A stretch of DNA of 64,000 nt, taken from positions 10,920,453 through 10,984,452 of the forward strand of contig OX365946.1 of NCBI GenBank assembly GCA_947247005.1, given 5' to 3'. Shown in pieces: positions 35,201 through 46,566 of this stretch; the first letter of the stretch is position 1; every line of letters begins with the position of its first letter. The translations under genes were made by a program, and so were the position numbers. The DNA is from Spisula solida (Eukaryota > Mollusca > Bivalvia > Venerida > Mactridae). The notes under the pieces were generated by a model that did no database searches, was not told the DNA's origin, and was given only the letters and a program-made list of their open reading frames with translations.

Positions 35201-37236
35201 TGGGCCTCCGTAAGCATCAAAATGTTTACACACAGCATTGGCACGATAATATCTAGGATTGTCTCCCTTTAATCCAGTCACAAATTCTCGTGCAAGGATT
35301 CCAGTCAAGAACGGGTCTTCACCATATGTCTCCTGAATAAGAAAATTTATCTTTCAGCATTTTAATATATATATATTGACAAAATTTAGTTGACATTACT
35401 TTCTTACTAATGAGTAATGTCATTAAATACCTCATAACTGAACCACATAATATGGGAGACACACTAACAATATTGAAAATCAGATATTGAAAGTTTTAAC
35501 TTGTCATTTATTTGATTTAAATGGATTGCAAGGGTGGACTTGATCATAGAATAACACCCATGCTATGATAAATTAATTTTCTGTCTATATTAAAATCCAT
35601 AAATTTTTCCACTCCACTTAATTTTCATATAAATTTACCATAATAAATAAACTAATATACTAACAAACATAAATTTATTTACGGCAGTTAATTCTTATTA
35701 AATTGTTTAACCCTTTACTCCATAGATATGTCAATTAAGACCACCATCAAATGTCCAAGATCAGATTTCCAATAATCAGTAAGGATGGGAGATAATCCAA
35801 GTATAGAAAAGTACTTATCAAGGAAGTACCATACCAAGGCGGGATCATTCTAAATGTTTGTAAAAAAAGCTGCAAATGAGATGTGTACACATTCTAATCA
35901 GTGTTTTACCAGAATAGTGGTGGGGTATATGGAGTAAAGAGTTAAAGCCATGAATTAATTTAGATGAAACAATAACATGTATATACATTACCTGGTTTCG
36001 TCCCCACAGTGGATGTCTCATGATGTTGATGACGGGACTGAAACAGTTCAAACCTGTATGGCCACCATAAATCCCTCTCTTTACAAAATCATTGTTTCTA
36101 GCTCGGACTTCAGTGGAAATAGCAGTGGCTACGTCTTTCATAAGTGAAGGGCTAAAAAAACAACAAACAATATGATAGTCGAGCTTTTATCTACAAAGAT
36201 TACATATGTGAACCGATCATAATTTAAGCAACTCACGTTACCTCAGTCATACATTTTTGGATCATGGAACTTTCTAGTATGCCAGCTCATTCCAGCGATA
36301 ATTCAACAAAAACCTTGGGAGTTGTAGTCGTCATAATACTGCCTTCTATAGATCTAGTCATAATTCAAATAAACAAAGAAGGACAAAAATTGGGAATTTC
36401 GAAAATTTTCACCTTTAACAGTAAATTTGAAAAAGCAATTCTGAGTTTCTGACACTTAAAATGAGTACACAAGTAAATGAAAGCGTATTAACCAAAGCTT
36501 CCTTTTTTTGGCTTTCGATTGTGACAGTCTTTAATATAGAGTATGTGGGGCTATTCAGTTATATCCCTGCCTAATTGGCCAATGACCTCCGGCTTCGAGG
36601 GAAGTCAAATTTTGTGTGATACAAGGAATCCTGGCGTGCTGCCCTGTTAGTTCTATCCGAATAGAATCCTTAGTTCTTAAGCATGCCTGGTATGTTACCC
36701 TGATATACGCGAGACAAGCTTTTGGGTTTTCAACCAATTCATCTCTAGTTGGGATTGAAACACTGAAAATTTAAAGCGTTTCTGAAATTTCCAGTGCCCC
36801 AGCTGAGATTCAAACCAGGGAGCTCTGGATAGTTAGTTGAGAGCACTAACCACTCAGCCATTGTTCCATCCATAACGAAGTTAATTATATCAATATTGAG
36901 AATAAATTGTAAGTACAATGTATGCGGCTATGCCTACCTAAATGTTGCAGCAAGCCCTATAGATTGAGGAAATGATGTAGAATTACCAAATGCATCACCA
37001 TGGATACATTCAGTTCCCCATGTATACTTGTTAATACCAAGTCTAGGTATAGGTAACACTGGTTCACCATCGCCACTTCCACCACCACGGGACATCTGAT
37101 CGATCATTTCTGGCACAGAGAGTCTGGAAACCAAATCTCCCACTCTGGCATCGAATGACAGTGATACATTTCTGAAGGGAAACTCGCAGACACAACTACC
37201 AAACACAAATATAACTAATTTTACAACTGAATTCAT
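26211..37236 (-). CDS. GH3 family glycoside hydrolase, beta-xylosidase/beta-glucosidase type, 13 exons
   Basis: Exons on the minus strand: 37236-36938, 36151-35992, 35332-35162, 33968-33877, 33154-33060, 32413-32247, 31129-30914, 30505-30283, 29733-29644, 29106-28901, 28506-28303, 27380-27206, 26302-26211. All introns are GT-AG, all phases join, and the sum is 2190 nt (729 residues plus stop), normal for the family. There is a signal peptide at 1-17. The (beta/alpha)8 barrel carries GRNQETYGEDP, KHFDAYGG (Lys189-His190) and VISDAG, with Asp271 the expected nucleophile. The alpha/beta sandwich starts near VIGPFAD (401); VETENFDR (478-485) holds the likely acid/base Glu479. YPFGYGLSY (596-604) leads into the C-terminal fibronectin-III-like domain. 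It should hydrolyse terminal beta-xylosyl or glucosyl units in a lysosome or digestive fluid. Substrate is inferred only from overall similarity to xylosidase-like members. Confidence 0.92.
26964..27188. mobile_element. Short MITE, 225 bp
   Basis: The left end cttagaattagaaggtcata and the right end (27167-27188) are inverted repeats with about two mismatches in 22. It lies only 18 bp beyond the 3' edge of GH3 exon 12, inside the last intron. A lone similar end (cttacgaccttattattcta) occurs near 26056. Confidence 0.55.
32848..33032. mobile_element. Tc1/mariner-style MITE in a GH3 intron
   Basis: The ends CAGTACAACCTC and GAGGTTGTACTG are inverted repeats flanked by TA on both sides. Inside are nested 'ctctgtagacc' and 'gctctacagagg' palindromic pieces. 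A related left end (tacagtacaatctctccaga) occurs near 29143. No transposase is present. Confidence 0.65.
33545..33780 (-). mobile_element. SINE fragment lacking its tRNA head
   Basis: Shares 'tgcctaattggccaa', 'atacaaggaatcc'-like and 'tccgaatagactccttggtt' segments with the fuller copy at 36535-36875, but stops before the tRNA-like part. Located in a GH3 intron. Confidence 0.5.
34700..34755. repeat. Fragment of the 4761-5004 MITE family
   Basis: The segment ggtactgttttatcaaagca followed by 'tttagggaaatcttaaagtt' matches one arm of the nested MITE at 4761-5004. No matching second arm was found nearby. Confidence 0.45.
34850..34940 (-). repeat. tRNA-like SINE remnant
   Basis: The minus strand reads an A-box-like tagcccagtgatagagcatt and a B-box-like cttcgagtttcgggg, in the order and spacing of a tRNA-derived SINE head. 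Stems are too degraded for a tRNA gene. Confidence 0.4.
36535..36875 (-). mobile_element. tRNA-derived SINE in GH3 intron 1
   Basis: On the minus strand the head reads 'atggctgagtggttagtgct' (A box) and 'tggtttgaatctc' (B box), followed by a body shared with 33545-33780. The Leu/Ser-like head and the repeated body point to a SINE. Confidence 0.65.
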
Positions 37237-37457
37237 TTTAATAAACTTCTGCTACTCTCATTTTGAAACTCTCGAATTTCCTTCCTGCTTTGGTCCGTCC
37301 ACCATTTTGTTGTTTATAAAGTCACGTGATTTTCTAGGTTCCTGAATCCCCGCTCTACTCTAGAGTTCGTGCGCACGGTCAAAGTAAAGCGGGTACCAAA
37401 CGGTGCTATAGTAAAATATGTAAACAAACTGACTTGAAAATTGAAAACAATTTCATC
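37237..37457. promoter_or_regulatory. Bidirectional promoter between GH3 and MGST3
   Basis: The start codons of the minus-strand GH3 gene and the plus-strand MGST3 gene are only 221 bp apart. The interval contains GTCACGTGAT at 37321-37330, an E-box that fits the lysosomal CLEAR/TFEB consensus (GTCACGTGAC) in nine of ten positions. It is also less AT-rich than its surroundings. No TATA box is evident in either direction. Co-regulation of the two genes is an inference. Confidence 0.55.
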
Positions 37458-40400
37458 ATGGACATCACAGTCACTATCTCTGGAGATTATGGATATGTTA
37501 TCTTGGCGATGTGTTCTTCATGGTTTTTACTGAATTGGTTAGAATCTAGAACGTTCCAAGCGCGAAGAAGGTACGATGTGCCGGTATGTGTTTTGATTAA
37601 TTTTACCTCGTGTAAATTACCCCGGATATATTTGTCGGGCATTGTCCTAGATTTTAAACTTCCAGATTTTGAAGGCGTCAGTGCAGCAAATTTTGCACCT
37701 GTGAACACAACTGTAAATTGCGATCATGACAGCGATAGAAATAAGTCCAGATTATGGATATGTAGTCCTGGTATTTCTTGCGTCCATATTTCTTCTCCAA
37801 TGGTTGGGAATCCGTGTTGGAATGGCAAGAAAGAAGCATGAAGTTCCGGTATGAATTCTTCCTACTGTTCTAGATTGTTATGCACCAGTAAATATTATGC
37901 CCGCCCGGGGGAGCGGCGGGAATACAGGTTGAAGTAGACAGGCGAATCTTTCCGACAGGCGGGATATAAACAACCTTATCGACTCCGAGACCCGGGGAAT
38001 AGATTTTGGCGCGCTGCCCCCCCCCCCTTGCATGTCCTGCACTTTATGCTTTTTAAATCACAAGGTAATGTATTAAAATTGTACTGCTACATCTACAGCA
38101 TAATTCGAGTTTAACAATTATTTAAAAAAATAATTTCTTCGAATTCTCTAAAATTTACAAATCGGTATCAAATAAATTAAAATTCACAGTAATCAGAAAA
38201 ATACAATTGTTATGCAATTATTTAACAAATCTTTACCCTGTTGAAGATTTTTTTCAAATAAGAATTTTGAATTTTAGCAGTGTTTTTTTGGCTAAATATA
38301 TGGAGATATAAGGCCCCTTTCCCCTCTCCACAGAGTATATATTTTTCCACAAATATTTATAAATTTTCCCCTTGGAGTCTTGCTCAATTTTTCCACCTGA
38401 AAAAAAGTAAATTGTGTTGATAAATTAATGCAGAATGGATTGAAATAGTATGTTTTGACCTCCCATGATTAAAATACCACCAATTAACCATCATACATTA
38501 TCATAATATTATTATTATTATTATACTAGACTTTTAAGGAGAATTTAACAATAAGTGAAAATTCCCCTTCCAGCTTTTCTGCGCGTTAATTTTCACCCTG
38601 CTATGGGACCGGTCCCCTTTCCCCCAAAAGTCAAAAGAAACACTGTTTAGACAGTGTAGCAATACCACGTGGTTTTTACTACAGTTCCAAGTAGAAATTT
38701 GTAAACATTGGAACACAATTGTAGCCATAAGTATTTTATTTCTTCATCGATTTCTTGTCAGCTCCTTCTTTCCAAGTGTCGTCATAAATATAGTTAAAGG
38801 AAGTTATAAATTACTGGTATATATATTAACTTTTTTTTAAAACTCATTATTATTTTCAATATTTCAGTATCCCAAAATGTACACAGAACCTTACTCTCAT
38901 GTCTTCAACTGTATCCAGAGAGCTCATCAGAACACGTAAGAACATTATTTGTTTAGCTCTATAGCTATCGTGAAGTTATATTGACCTGTCAAAAATTAGA
39001 TAACTACTCATTACAATGTATGTGCACACTAGTCTATATAAATAAGTCATCTCCAGAAAGGTGAGGTGTAATAATCTTATAATGTGTAGCTTAGCTACCT
39101 TGTAATTATGTTAAATTGACAGGTAAAAAAAATCACACCAACATGCTATTAATTTGTTATTTTCTGATTAATGGCTGTACTGGATACTAATTACAATTGA
39201 CCGATCAAATCATTTGTTACTGACAATACTGAACTAATATGTTCTATACCTTCTAAAAAGCATTTTTTTGAACAAAACATAACAACATACGTTTTATTAT
39301 GCTCCCCGAAGAAATTCGGGGGAGCATATAGTCGCCGAAGTGTCCGTCCGTGTGTGAGTCCGTCCGTCGCACTTTCTTGTCCGGGCTATGTCTCAAAAAC
39401 CACTGCTTAGATTTTAACAAAACTCCATGGATAGCTTCACTACCAAGTGGAGATGGGCATATCGTCGGCACATTCTGGTTCGCTGATTATTCTCACAGTT
39501 ATGCCCCTTGGATGATTTGCACTATAACTATAAACTAAATTCTTGTCTAAGCTATTTCTCAAGAACCACTGCTCAGATTTTAACAAAACTTCATGGATAG
39601 CTTCACTACCAAGTGGAGATGCACATGTCGTCGGCATGTTCCGGTCCGCTGATTATTCACACAGTTATGCCTCTTGGAAGTTTTGCACTTTAACTATATA
39701 CTAAATTGTATAAAACTGTATAACATAACATTTGTCGGAAAACCAAGTTGACTTGTTTGAGCATTTTTTCGTGTGAAAAACATCCCAGGGGGAGCATTAA
39801 CTGTCTTTGACGGCTCTTGTTAACATTATAATATTAATGATTGAGATTTCATCAACAGATGCTTTACTGTTAAGTGGTTAAAATACTTGAGATAAATTGT
39901 TTATTCTGAAGTCATTAAATGATTATGTTGTTTTCAGACTTGAGTCATATCCAATGTTTCTGGTTCTGATGTTGCTTGGTGGAATTCTATATCCGGTAAG
40001 TTTTCCCCCACAATGATTTGTATAAAATGTGTTATTTATAATATTATTACAAAAATATGCTATGTGCGGACTGCAGGTCAATTGGCAATTTAGAATTTCT
40101 CCTACCTAGTTTAGAAGTTAGATTATAAAACTATGCTGGAATTATGAGAATTCATCAATGTAAAATTTGAGGCACATGAATTATTATCCTTGCTACATCT
40201 TTCACAGTAAGGGTATGTATATTATGAATTATTTGCTTGATTTTCGTCAAATTTATTCTGCACAGGGAAGAGCATATTTTTTCAGAAAGCCTAAAAATCG
40301 TTTGGTTTTAATTTAAACTTGGCTGAATTCCTTCCTTTTAATCATTTAGAATCTTTAAACTTTACATGGAGGTTGTTCATCAATGGCAAATGGCCCTATG

Positions 40401-41854
40401 GATTATTAGGTCAGTAGGTCAAGTTCACTGTGACCTTCACCATTTCTTTACCCTTTCTGACTATTCAAATGAATTCTGTTCAATAACTTGAGAACGGTTT
40501 GCCCTAGGATCTACAAACTTTACATGGCGGGTGGACATCAACAGTTGATGACCCGTATTGATTTTAAGAGCAGTAGGTCAAAGGTCATGGTCATTGTGAC
40601 CTTCACCATGTCTGACTTCTGCCTCATTATTGGGCTGCCATGGGGGCATACATGTTTTACAAACATCTGTTGTTTTTATATTTCAGAAACTGAGTGCATT
40701 TTGTGGTATATTGTGGGTAGCAGCAAGAGTTGTGTATGCTATGGGATACTATAGTGGAGGTATGTGTGTATTATTAGCATTGCATATTTGTTCTTGTACA
40801 ATATTTCACTAGTTTGGTAGACTCATTTAACTGATGTATACTAAACCACTGAACAGACATTGAACAAACACTACTGGAATGATACCTGGGTGAATCTCTT
40901 TCAATGTTGTATAAACTGTTCAGGTCTGCTGCACGTGTTGGTCATATGAGCCAAAAATGTTTTACTGTTGATGGTAGATATGGCGATATAGAGGACCATC
41001 TTGTTACAAGGTCTATGATCCAATGTTTGACCACTAAGCATGCTGGGCTAGTACAGTTGGTAGAACTATAAAATGGCACCCAGCAGATTCGGGTCTTTGT
41101 TCCTGTGACAGGCAGGTTATATTCATGACATTACTCCTTGTCTTGTCCTCCACATGTGGAGGAATTGTCAGTCTGTGGAAGAGCAAGCTAGTACTTGTTG
41201 ATAATTAAAGGATGTGCAACTCTTTTGGACAACTGGCAGAAATATAAAAAATGACAAATTGTTGCAATTTGTTATAAAAAAACATGATAAAACATTGGAT
41301 TTGTGTCCTAAATGATTCCCAACAACCGCTGATCAGAATTTAGAATTCAACGAGACTTAATTAGAAGCTATTTAGAGGTGGCACACAAGCAGCTTGGAAG
41401 ATTTTACACACTTAGGAGCTTCCATCTACTACAGCTTTCTTAATTAATGGTTGACATAATTATGTAAATGAAATACTACATGTCAGACAATCCAACAGTC
41501 TGTGCTGATTGTTAGAAGCTGTACATTGTGCAATACTAAAACTACTGGCTAAACGGACCGTAAAGATCACACGTCGAATCTACAAAAAGTGGTCTCTCAG
41601 GGCAGATCTTTACTTGTTTAGTTGGGCATTGTGCCTTGTGTGTGTTTTATTTTGGTTCAGTTAGGCATTGTTTTGTAATAGAGAACTCTGCGGGCCTTCT
41701 GTACATAAATCTTGTACATGTATATTTACTAGGTCTAATATTTACAGATCCAGAGAGACGCAAGTACGGAGCATTTGGTTACATCGGTCTGTTGATACTT
41801 CTGGGATGTAATGTTATACTGGCACTGAAGTTACTTGGAGTGATGAGTCATTAA
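37458..41854 (+). CDS. MGST3: Microsomal glutathione S-transferase 3-type (MAPEG) protein with two alternative first exons
   Basis: Exon 1a 37458-37583 or exon 1b 37726-37848, then 38868-38935, 39938-39995, 40687-40759 and 41748-41854; all junctions are GT-AG and in phase. Using 1a gives 143 residues, using 1b gives 142, close to MGST3 (about 150). The family hallmark FNCIQRAHQN (55-64 with exon 1a) is intact, followed by LESYPMFL, the AARVVYAMGYYSG helix and PERRKYGAFGYIGLL. Four transmembrane helices are expected. MAPEG proteins of this class conjugate glutathione or reduce lipid hydroperoxides in the ER or outer mitochondrial membrane. Both first exons encode an (S)xDYGYV start, one hydrophobic helix and a basic R/K-rich end before a GTATG donor, so they look like a duplicated, mutually exclusive pair. 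Copies of exon 5 occur downstream in the triplicated block. Confidence 0.88.
39300..39800 (+). mobile_element. Dispersed invertebrate repeat with terminal GCTCCCC / GGGGAGC
   Basis: Begins with a hairpin (gctccccgaag, aattcgggggagc) followed by 'gtgtccgtccgtgtgtgagt', and ends 'cagggggagcattaactg'. The interior has a tandem duplication of about 160 bp: 'accactgcttagattttaac...' recurs as 'accactgctcagattttaac...'. This style of element is widespread in bivalves. It sits in MGST3 intron 2. Confidence 0.55.
40320..40640 (+). repeat. Two degenerate copies of a 'gtaggtcaaggtca' repeat
   Basis: Two segments, at about 40350-40445 and 40505-40610, share 'aaactttacatgg', 'agtaggtcaa' and 'gtgaccttcacca'. 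Located in MGST3 intron 3. No coding function is suggested. Confidence 0.4.
41021..41215 (+). mobile_element. tRNA-related SINE in MGST3 intron 4
   Basis: Reads an A-box-like gggctagtacagttggtaga and a B-box-like cagattcgggtctttgttcc, followed by a body ending 'ggaagagcaagctagta'. Two further copies (from 47037 and 53823) mark the start of each block unit, so the duplication breakpoint lies at its left edge. Confidence 0.45.
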
Positions 41855-42002
41855 AGAACTGTACAGACATAACAGCAAACAAACATTACAGCAACCAAGC
41901 ATTATATACAGCTAACCAAACATATGTATTTATCTGGACAATCAGACTGTTGTAATAATACATGTGGAATTGAATAATACAAAAGAAATATATATATACA
42001 TA

Positions 42003-42611
42003 TGAGCCAGTCTCCAGGAAAACCTGCTATTTTGACAAAAATATTGACTTTAAGATTTTCCATAGTATTACAGGATAATGTTAAATAAGCAAATTGCGAA
42101 AGAAATTATGTTAATATCTTGAGTTTTAAGGAAGTTACAGCTGTTTTTGTAGAGTCCCTATTCGGAGCTTTTTGTGTGACGTAGCAAACGTCATTCAAAC
42201 GTTATTCGACGTAACTGAAATAAGTATTTCATTATTACACCATTTGATCAATTCTTGACATAAACTGTTCAAAATAGTACCAAATTCTATAATTATGTTT
42301 CACTTTTCATAATATACATCAAAATCGAAATTGTTTGCATTCAGAGAAAGGCTACTTCTGTTTTAAACAACTAAATCCTCGTTTTTCTCAATCAGAGTAC
42401 TTTTCTGAAATTGGTCACCATAGCAACGAAGTATGTGTTTTCGACATAATTCATAGGAACATTTAAACTAAGGTATAGTACTATATGGGTCAATTACTTA
42501 AATAGAATCAATAGATATGTATTTTTCTTTATTTAAGAGCTGTATCAAAATCTTGTTACATATAGTAATTACATAATGTCATTATAGCAGGTTTTCCTGG
42601 AGACTGGCTCA
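42003..42611. mobile_element. MITE, TA target duplication (copy 2)
   Basis: Same family as 24453-25039, with termini TGAGCCAGTCTCC. The sister unit at about 54898 has the empty site (tatacatatatgttgcacag), which shows directly that this copy inserted into unit 1 after or during the triplication with a TA duplication. Confidence 0.85.
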
Positions 42612-43084
42612 TATATGTTTCACAGTTAAGGTGTCTACTGTTCTAACTTTCTGTAGCAGCTACATATTGTTGTTTATCACATGTTTGAACATAATGTCAC
42701 CGTCTTATCAGGGGACGTAACTCTATCCCAATTAAAACAACTTGTTTTGCTGTGGTAATGAAAACATGTGTTGTTATGATAAAATTTGCCATTGTGTGTG
42801 GTAATTAATACTCTACTTGGTTCATGCTAGATATTGAGTCATTCTGAAAGTTTCATAACAGACTTCTTGCACTATTTTTATGACCCCACCAAATATTTGG
42901 AGGGGTGTAGATTTGCCCTTGTTTATGTCTATTTGTGTGTGTTTTAATAATATATTATACATATTTTAGTGAGATTTGAATGACTAACATTATGTAACAT
43001 TGTATGTAATCAATCACCGTGTGCAAGATTTCATTTACCATACAGCATAAAAACTCTCGTTCATGTCAATAGAATACTTGTTCA

Positions 43085-43505
43085 AAGCAAGCCATTTCAC
43101 TGTCACGATATTTAGTCTGGTTCCATGTACAATTTTATTACACGTATTTAGTTTGGTTCCTTGCACCATTTTACTGTCAGGATTTTAAATCTGGTTCCTT
43201 GCATCAATTTACCGTTGGGAAATAAAGTCTGGTTCCTTGCACTATTTTACTATCAGGATATTAAATATGGTTCCTTGCATCTATTTACTGTTAGGAAATA
43301 ATGTCTGGTTCCTTGCATCTATTTACTGTTAGGAAATAATGTCTGGTTCCTTGCACAATTTTACTGTCAGAATATTAAATCTGGTTCCTTCACTCAATTT
43401 ACTGTTAGGAAATAGTGTCTGGTTCCTTGCACATTTTTACTGTCAGAATATTAAATCTGGTTCCTTGCACCAATTTACTGGACATTGAGTCTGGTTCCTT
43501 GCATA
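43085..43505 (+). repeat. 38-bp degenerate tandem repeat, about 10 units
   Basis: The unit is approximately ggttccttgcaccaatttac + tgttaggaaataatgtct. Shorter versions (5-6 units) occur in unit 2 (50055-50285) and unit 3 (55395-55620), so the array changed length after duplication. Confidence 0.7.
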
Positions 43506-44042
43506 CTAGCTTACCTGTGTATTTGAACAACTCATACCAAAACTATGGGCATGTAATGCAGAGATCACAGTGCATGTGATAGACAGTATTGTTACCATGG
43601 TATTATGTTTAAAATTTTAATTAATCTTATTTACATCACTTCTAAGTGCCATTGGTTTTTGTTTGTGGAGATGTTGCAGTATGATATGGCATTTAATACT
43701 GGTATTAGTGGGTTGTGTTGTGTTGTGCTTTTTTCTCTTGACATGTTAAATCAGGATGTCAGGGTTTGATATCATATTACTTTGTATAGTTTTATACTAC
43801 TCATTTTGTATTTATGTTATGGATAGTTTAGTAATGAATTAAATTAAAAGGCACATGTAACCAAATGTTTTTTTTTGTTATCTTGCGGTCCAAATGTACC
43901 CAGTAAATGGAAAAATGTAATAGAATAACACAAAGACACATTCATTCATATACATACCTGCCAAGTACTCCACTTGCTCCACTTTTATTTGAAATAAAAT
44001 AATATATTTTCCTATTTAACTCACATTTACCCTGGATTTCAG

Positions 44043-44189
44043 ATAGTTTTCTGTGGCCCTTTGTTGTTATTAGCAAATATATTACCAAATGAAACTGACT
44101 GCCACCTTAGTGTTACCTTGTTTATTGTGGTCCTAATAAATGTCGGATTTCAGTTTCCACTCCACTTCTGGATTTTGGAAATTTGGCAG
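44043..44189 (+). other. Putative exon of unknown gene, unit 1 copy
   Basis: A 147-bp open segment bounded by 'tttcag' and 'GTATGT', both codon phases zero. It encodes 49 hydrophobic residues containing LPNETDCH and PLHFWILEIWQ. Near-identical versions with both splice sites occur at 50827-50973 and 56166-56312. It could be a transmembrane exon or a chance open stretch preserved because the duplication is young. No family is recognised. Confidence 0.3.
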
Positions 44190-44620
44190 GTATGTTCAAA
44201 TAAATTAATTACATTTATAAACTGTTATTTAAAGAATTATAAAGCTGTATTTCAATATGTACAAATTGTCTAGTCAAATTTAAGACTTGACATCTAAAAA
44301 ATCAAATATTAAGATCAAGAGGGTGTGTTTTATTGTTCCACTTACTACAAAATGCGCTGAAAATTCCACTTATGCAGAAATTACATTGTTTAAAACTGTT
44401 TTATTGGTGCATTCTCCTTTCACCAGAGTATTCTTCGTCCAAAACATATATATAGCCTGGAGAACTTGACTAGCCACTGATGTATCATAGGATGTATTGG
44501 TGTTGCATGTGCTGGAAAATCAACTATCTGCAGTGACTTACAGCAAAACTCCATTAAAATTTTAGGTTAGGGGTAAAAACTAGTATCTGATCAAGGTACT
44601 TGAACCACTTTGTTGTCTAG

Positions 44621-46566
44621 TTAGGATTCTCCTAACAGTGACATAATGTTGCCTTGGTATCCCCTGCTTAAGTTCATACATGCACAGTATGATGGTATCT
44701 CGAAATATTCCTGTCCAAGCGTCTTGGTGACATGGTTCCAAGCCAAGAGGGATTGTATCGTGTACATTTGTTTACAAAAGCCATCTTCACATGTCTGGCC
44801 ATGCCTGGTAATAAATAAAACATTGATATTACAGAATGGCAACTCTTATTGCCATTTTCACATGTCTGGTAATAAATTAAACATTCATGTTACAGAATGG
44901 CAATTCTTTTATTATTGATATGACATTGGCGTATTTAACCTAGAACAGTATCATGAAACATGCATTAGAGGCTCAGGGAAGAATGGGCTTGATCAGTCAT
45001 GTTGTCACGAAATTAATCAAGTACAATGTACAGGTCTAGTTACTATTGTATGTACATACTCTCATAATTTATTTAGTACAATCATTAGCTTCATAAATCT
45101 AGAAGTACTGATTCAAATAAGAGCGTGACTTCAGATGATTTTGGTTCATTCTGAATGCATCAAAATGAAGGTTCTTTAATTCTTGTTGGTAACCCAAGAC
45201 ATTGGCAGATGGGACCATCGTATATATATGACCAAACTATTGTTAAACAATGTACTACATGGTGTGTTAAATACAAATTTTGTCAGCCTGTTTGGTTATT
45301 GCAACTTAAGACAGAACGTACGTTCTTTTGTCACCCAATCTGACTAAAGTACTTGATCTTCCTTATGCCTCATAGCGTAGCGGGTTCGATGATATGCTTT
45401 TAATCAGATTGATTTGTCACCCTAGTGGCCTGGATTCTAATGCTTGGTTAAGTTCTATGACCTGTCCTTTACATGTGGAGACATTACTAAGTATTCGCTA
45501 GTTGCTTTAAAAGACTAACCCCATGGGACTGTGCTGGTTATAAATTATAATACATTTCAAGAAAACTGGTTGGGTCAACTATCTGACTGGCAAATAGTCA
45601 TGAATAATTGTTTAACAACGACACAAGATAACAAATACTTTGATATTGAATGACAGTCTGACACATATTACATACCTACAAACACATTCAGTGAGCATTT
45701 GTTTCTGGCCAAATAGATGTATTATACTGCACTCTTCTCCACCAGTATTTTTCTTGTTATCGCCATTACCATAATATGTGGCATACTTAAGTCTAGAAGA
45801 AAAGTACAATTATCTAGTGTGATAAATCTGACAAATCACACCCATGCTACGAGTTCCTAGTCACATTAGTGATATTCAATTAAAGAGCCATGGCTCACAC
45901 AATGACCACACTTTTACAAATGGGAACACTCACTACATAATAGGTAGTCAAATGTGTGGTGTACGAACTTACAAACAGATATATAAAGACATTAAGCATT
46001 GTGACAAAATAATTGACCCGTTTTCTGATCTATAGCTTCGAATTGACTTATAAATATATCTGATGCCAACAAATATAAGATTCTGACTAAGATTCAAGAA
46101 AATGCCACCTCGATTGCATCACAGGCTTAAGAAATTAAAATGTTTATCAAAAACTCATCATAGGATCATAGAGTCAAGTGTTTTAATTTACGGAACAGAA
46201 ACCGTTTGTTCTACAGACCGACCGATTGAGAACGACCGGCATGAGAAACGCAAATACAAAATTAATGTATACCCCTTCGTCAAAGATGGGGGGTTATTTA
46301 CACATTTATAGCACGACTGTCAAACTCCTTCACCGTTACATTTCCGAACTATGATAGGCAGCTGTCTCCATTGCATATGGGAGTGTGAGCAAGTGAATAA
46401 AGCACTTACGTTGGACAGCATGAACTTCCGTCGCTCGGTGCTTGTTGCTGCTGACTTCCACAGTATGAATCACTGGTATCAGCACATGCGTATGGTAGTA
46501 CAGTTATCTGAGAGTACTCATCGGTAGAGAAGAACGAGTTTCCATAAGTGGCTTGCAGTGCCAAGC
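44621..46566 (-). pseudogene. Spaetzle-like cystine-knot gene, 5'-truncated copy (unit 1)
   Basis: Three exons on the minus strand: 46566-46410, 45792-45676, 44804-44621, all GT-AG and in phase. The readable protein starts inside an exon (ALQATYGNSFF) and runs through SSCCPT, KYATYYGNGDN, EECSIIHLFGQKQMLTECVC, and CKQMYTIQSLLAWN to FEIPSYCACM, then 15-20 more residues. The C-Q-Y-LL and F-PSxCxC pattern is that of Spaetzle-type cystine-knot ligands (Toll or neurotrophin-like). Sequence upstream of the first exon differs from unit 3 and has no signal peptide, so the duplication cut the gene and this copy is probably not expressed as a secreted ligand. The coding frame itself is undamaged. Confidence 0.6.

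Larger units (their letters stand above)
41021..46562. repeat. Triplicated block, unit 1
   Basis: Runs from a tRNA-like repeat in MGST3 intron 4 (caatgtttgaccactaagca) through MGST3 exon 5 to the cut exon of a Spaetzle-like gene. It is homologous to 47037-53352 and 53823-58659. Unit 1 alone carries the 609-bp MITE at 42003 and the longest version of the 38-bp repeat at 43085-43505. A junction segment of about 470 bp (46563-47036), also present after unit 2, separates it from unit 2. Confidence 0.85.

Noticed and set aside
45155..45343. Plus-strand frames of about 60-90 codons within the triplicated block (e.g. 44646, 45155, 46102)
   Set aside because: They overlap minus-strand exons or introns antisense, are not conserved in frame between units, and show no family.
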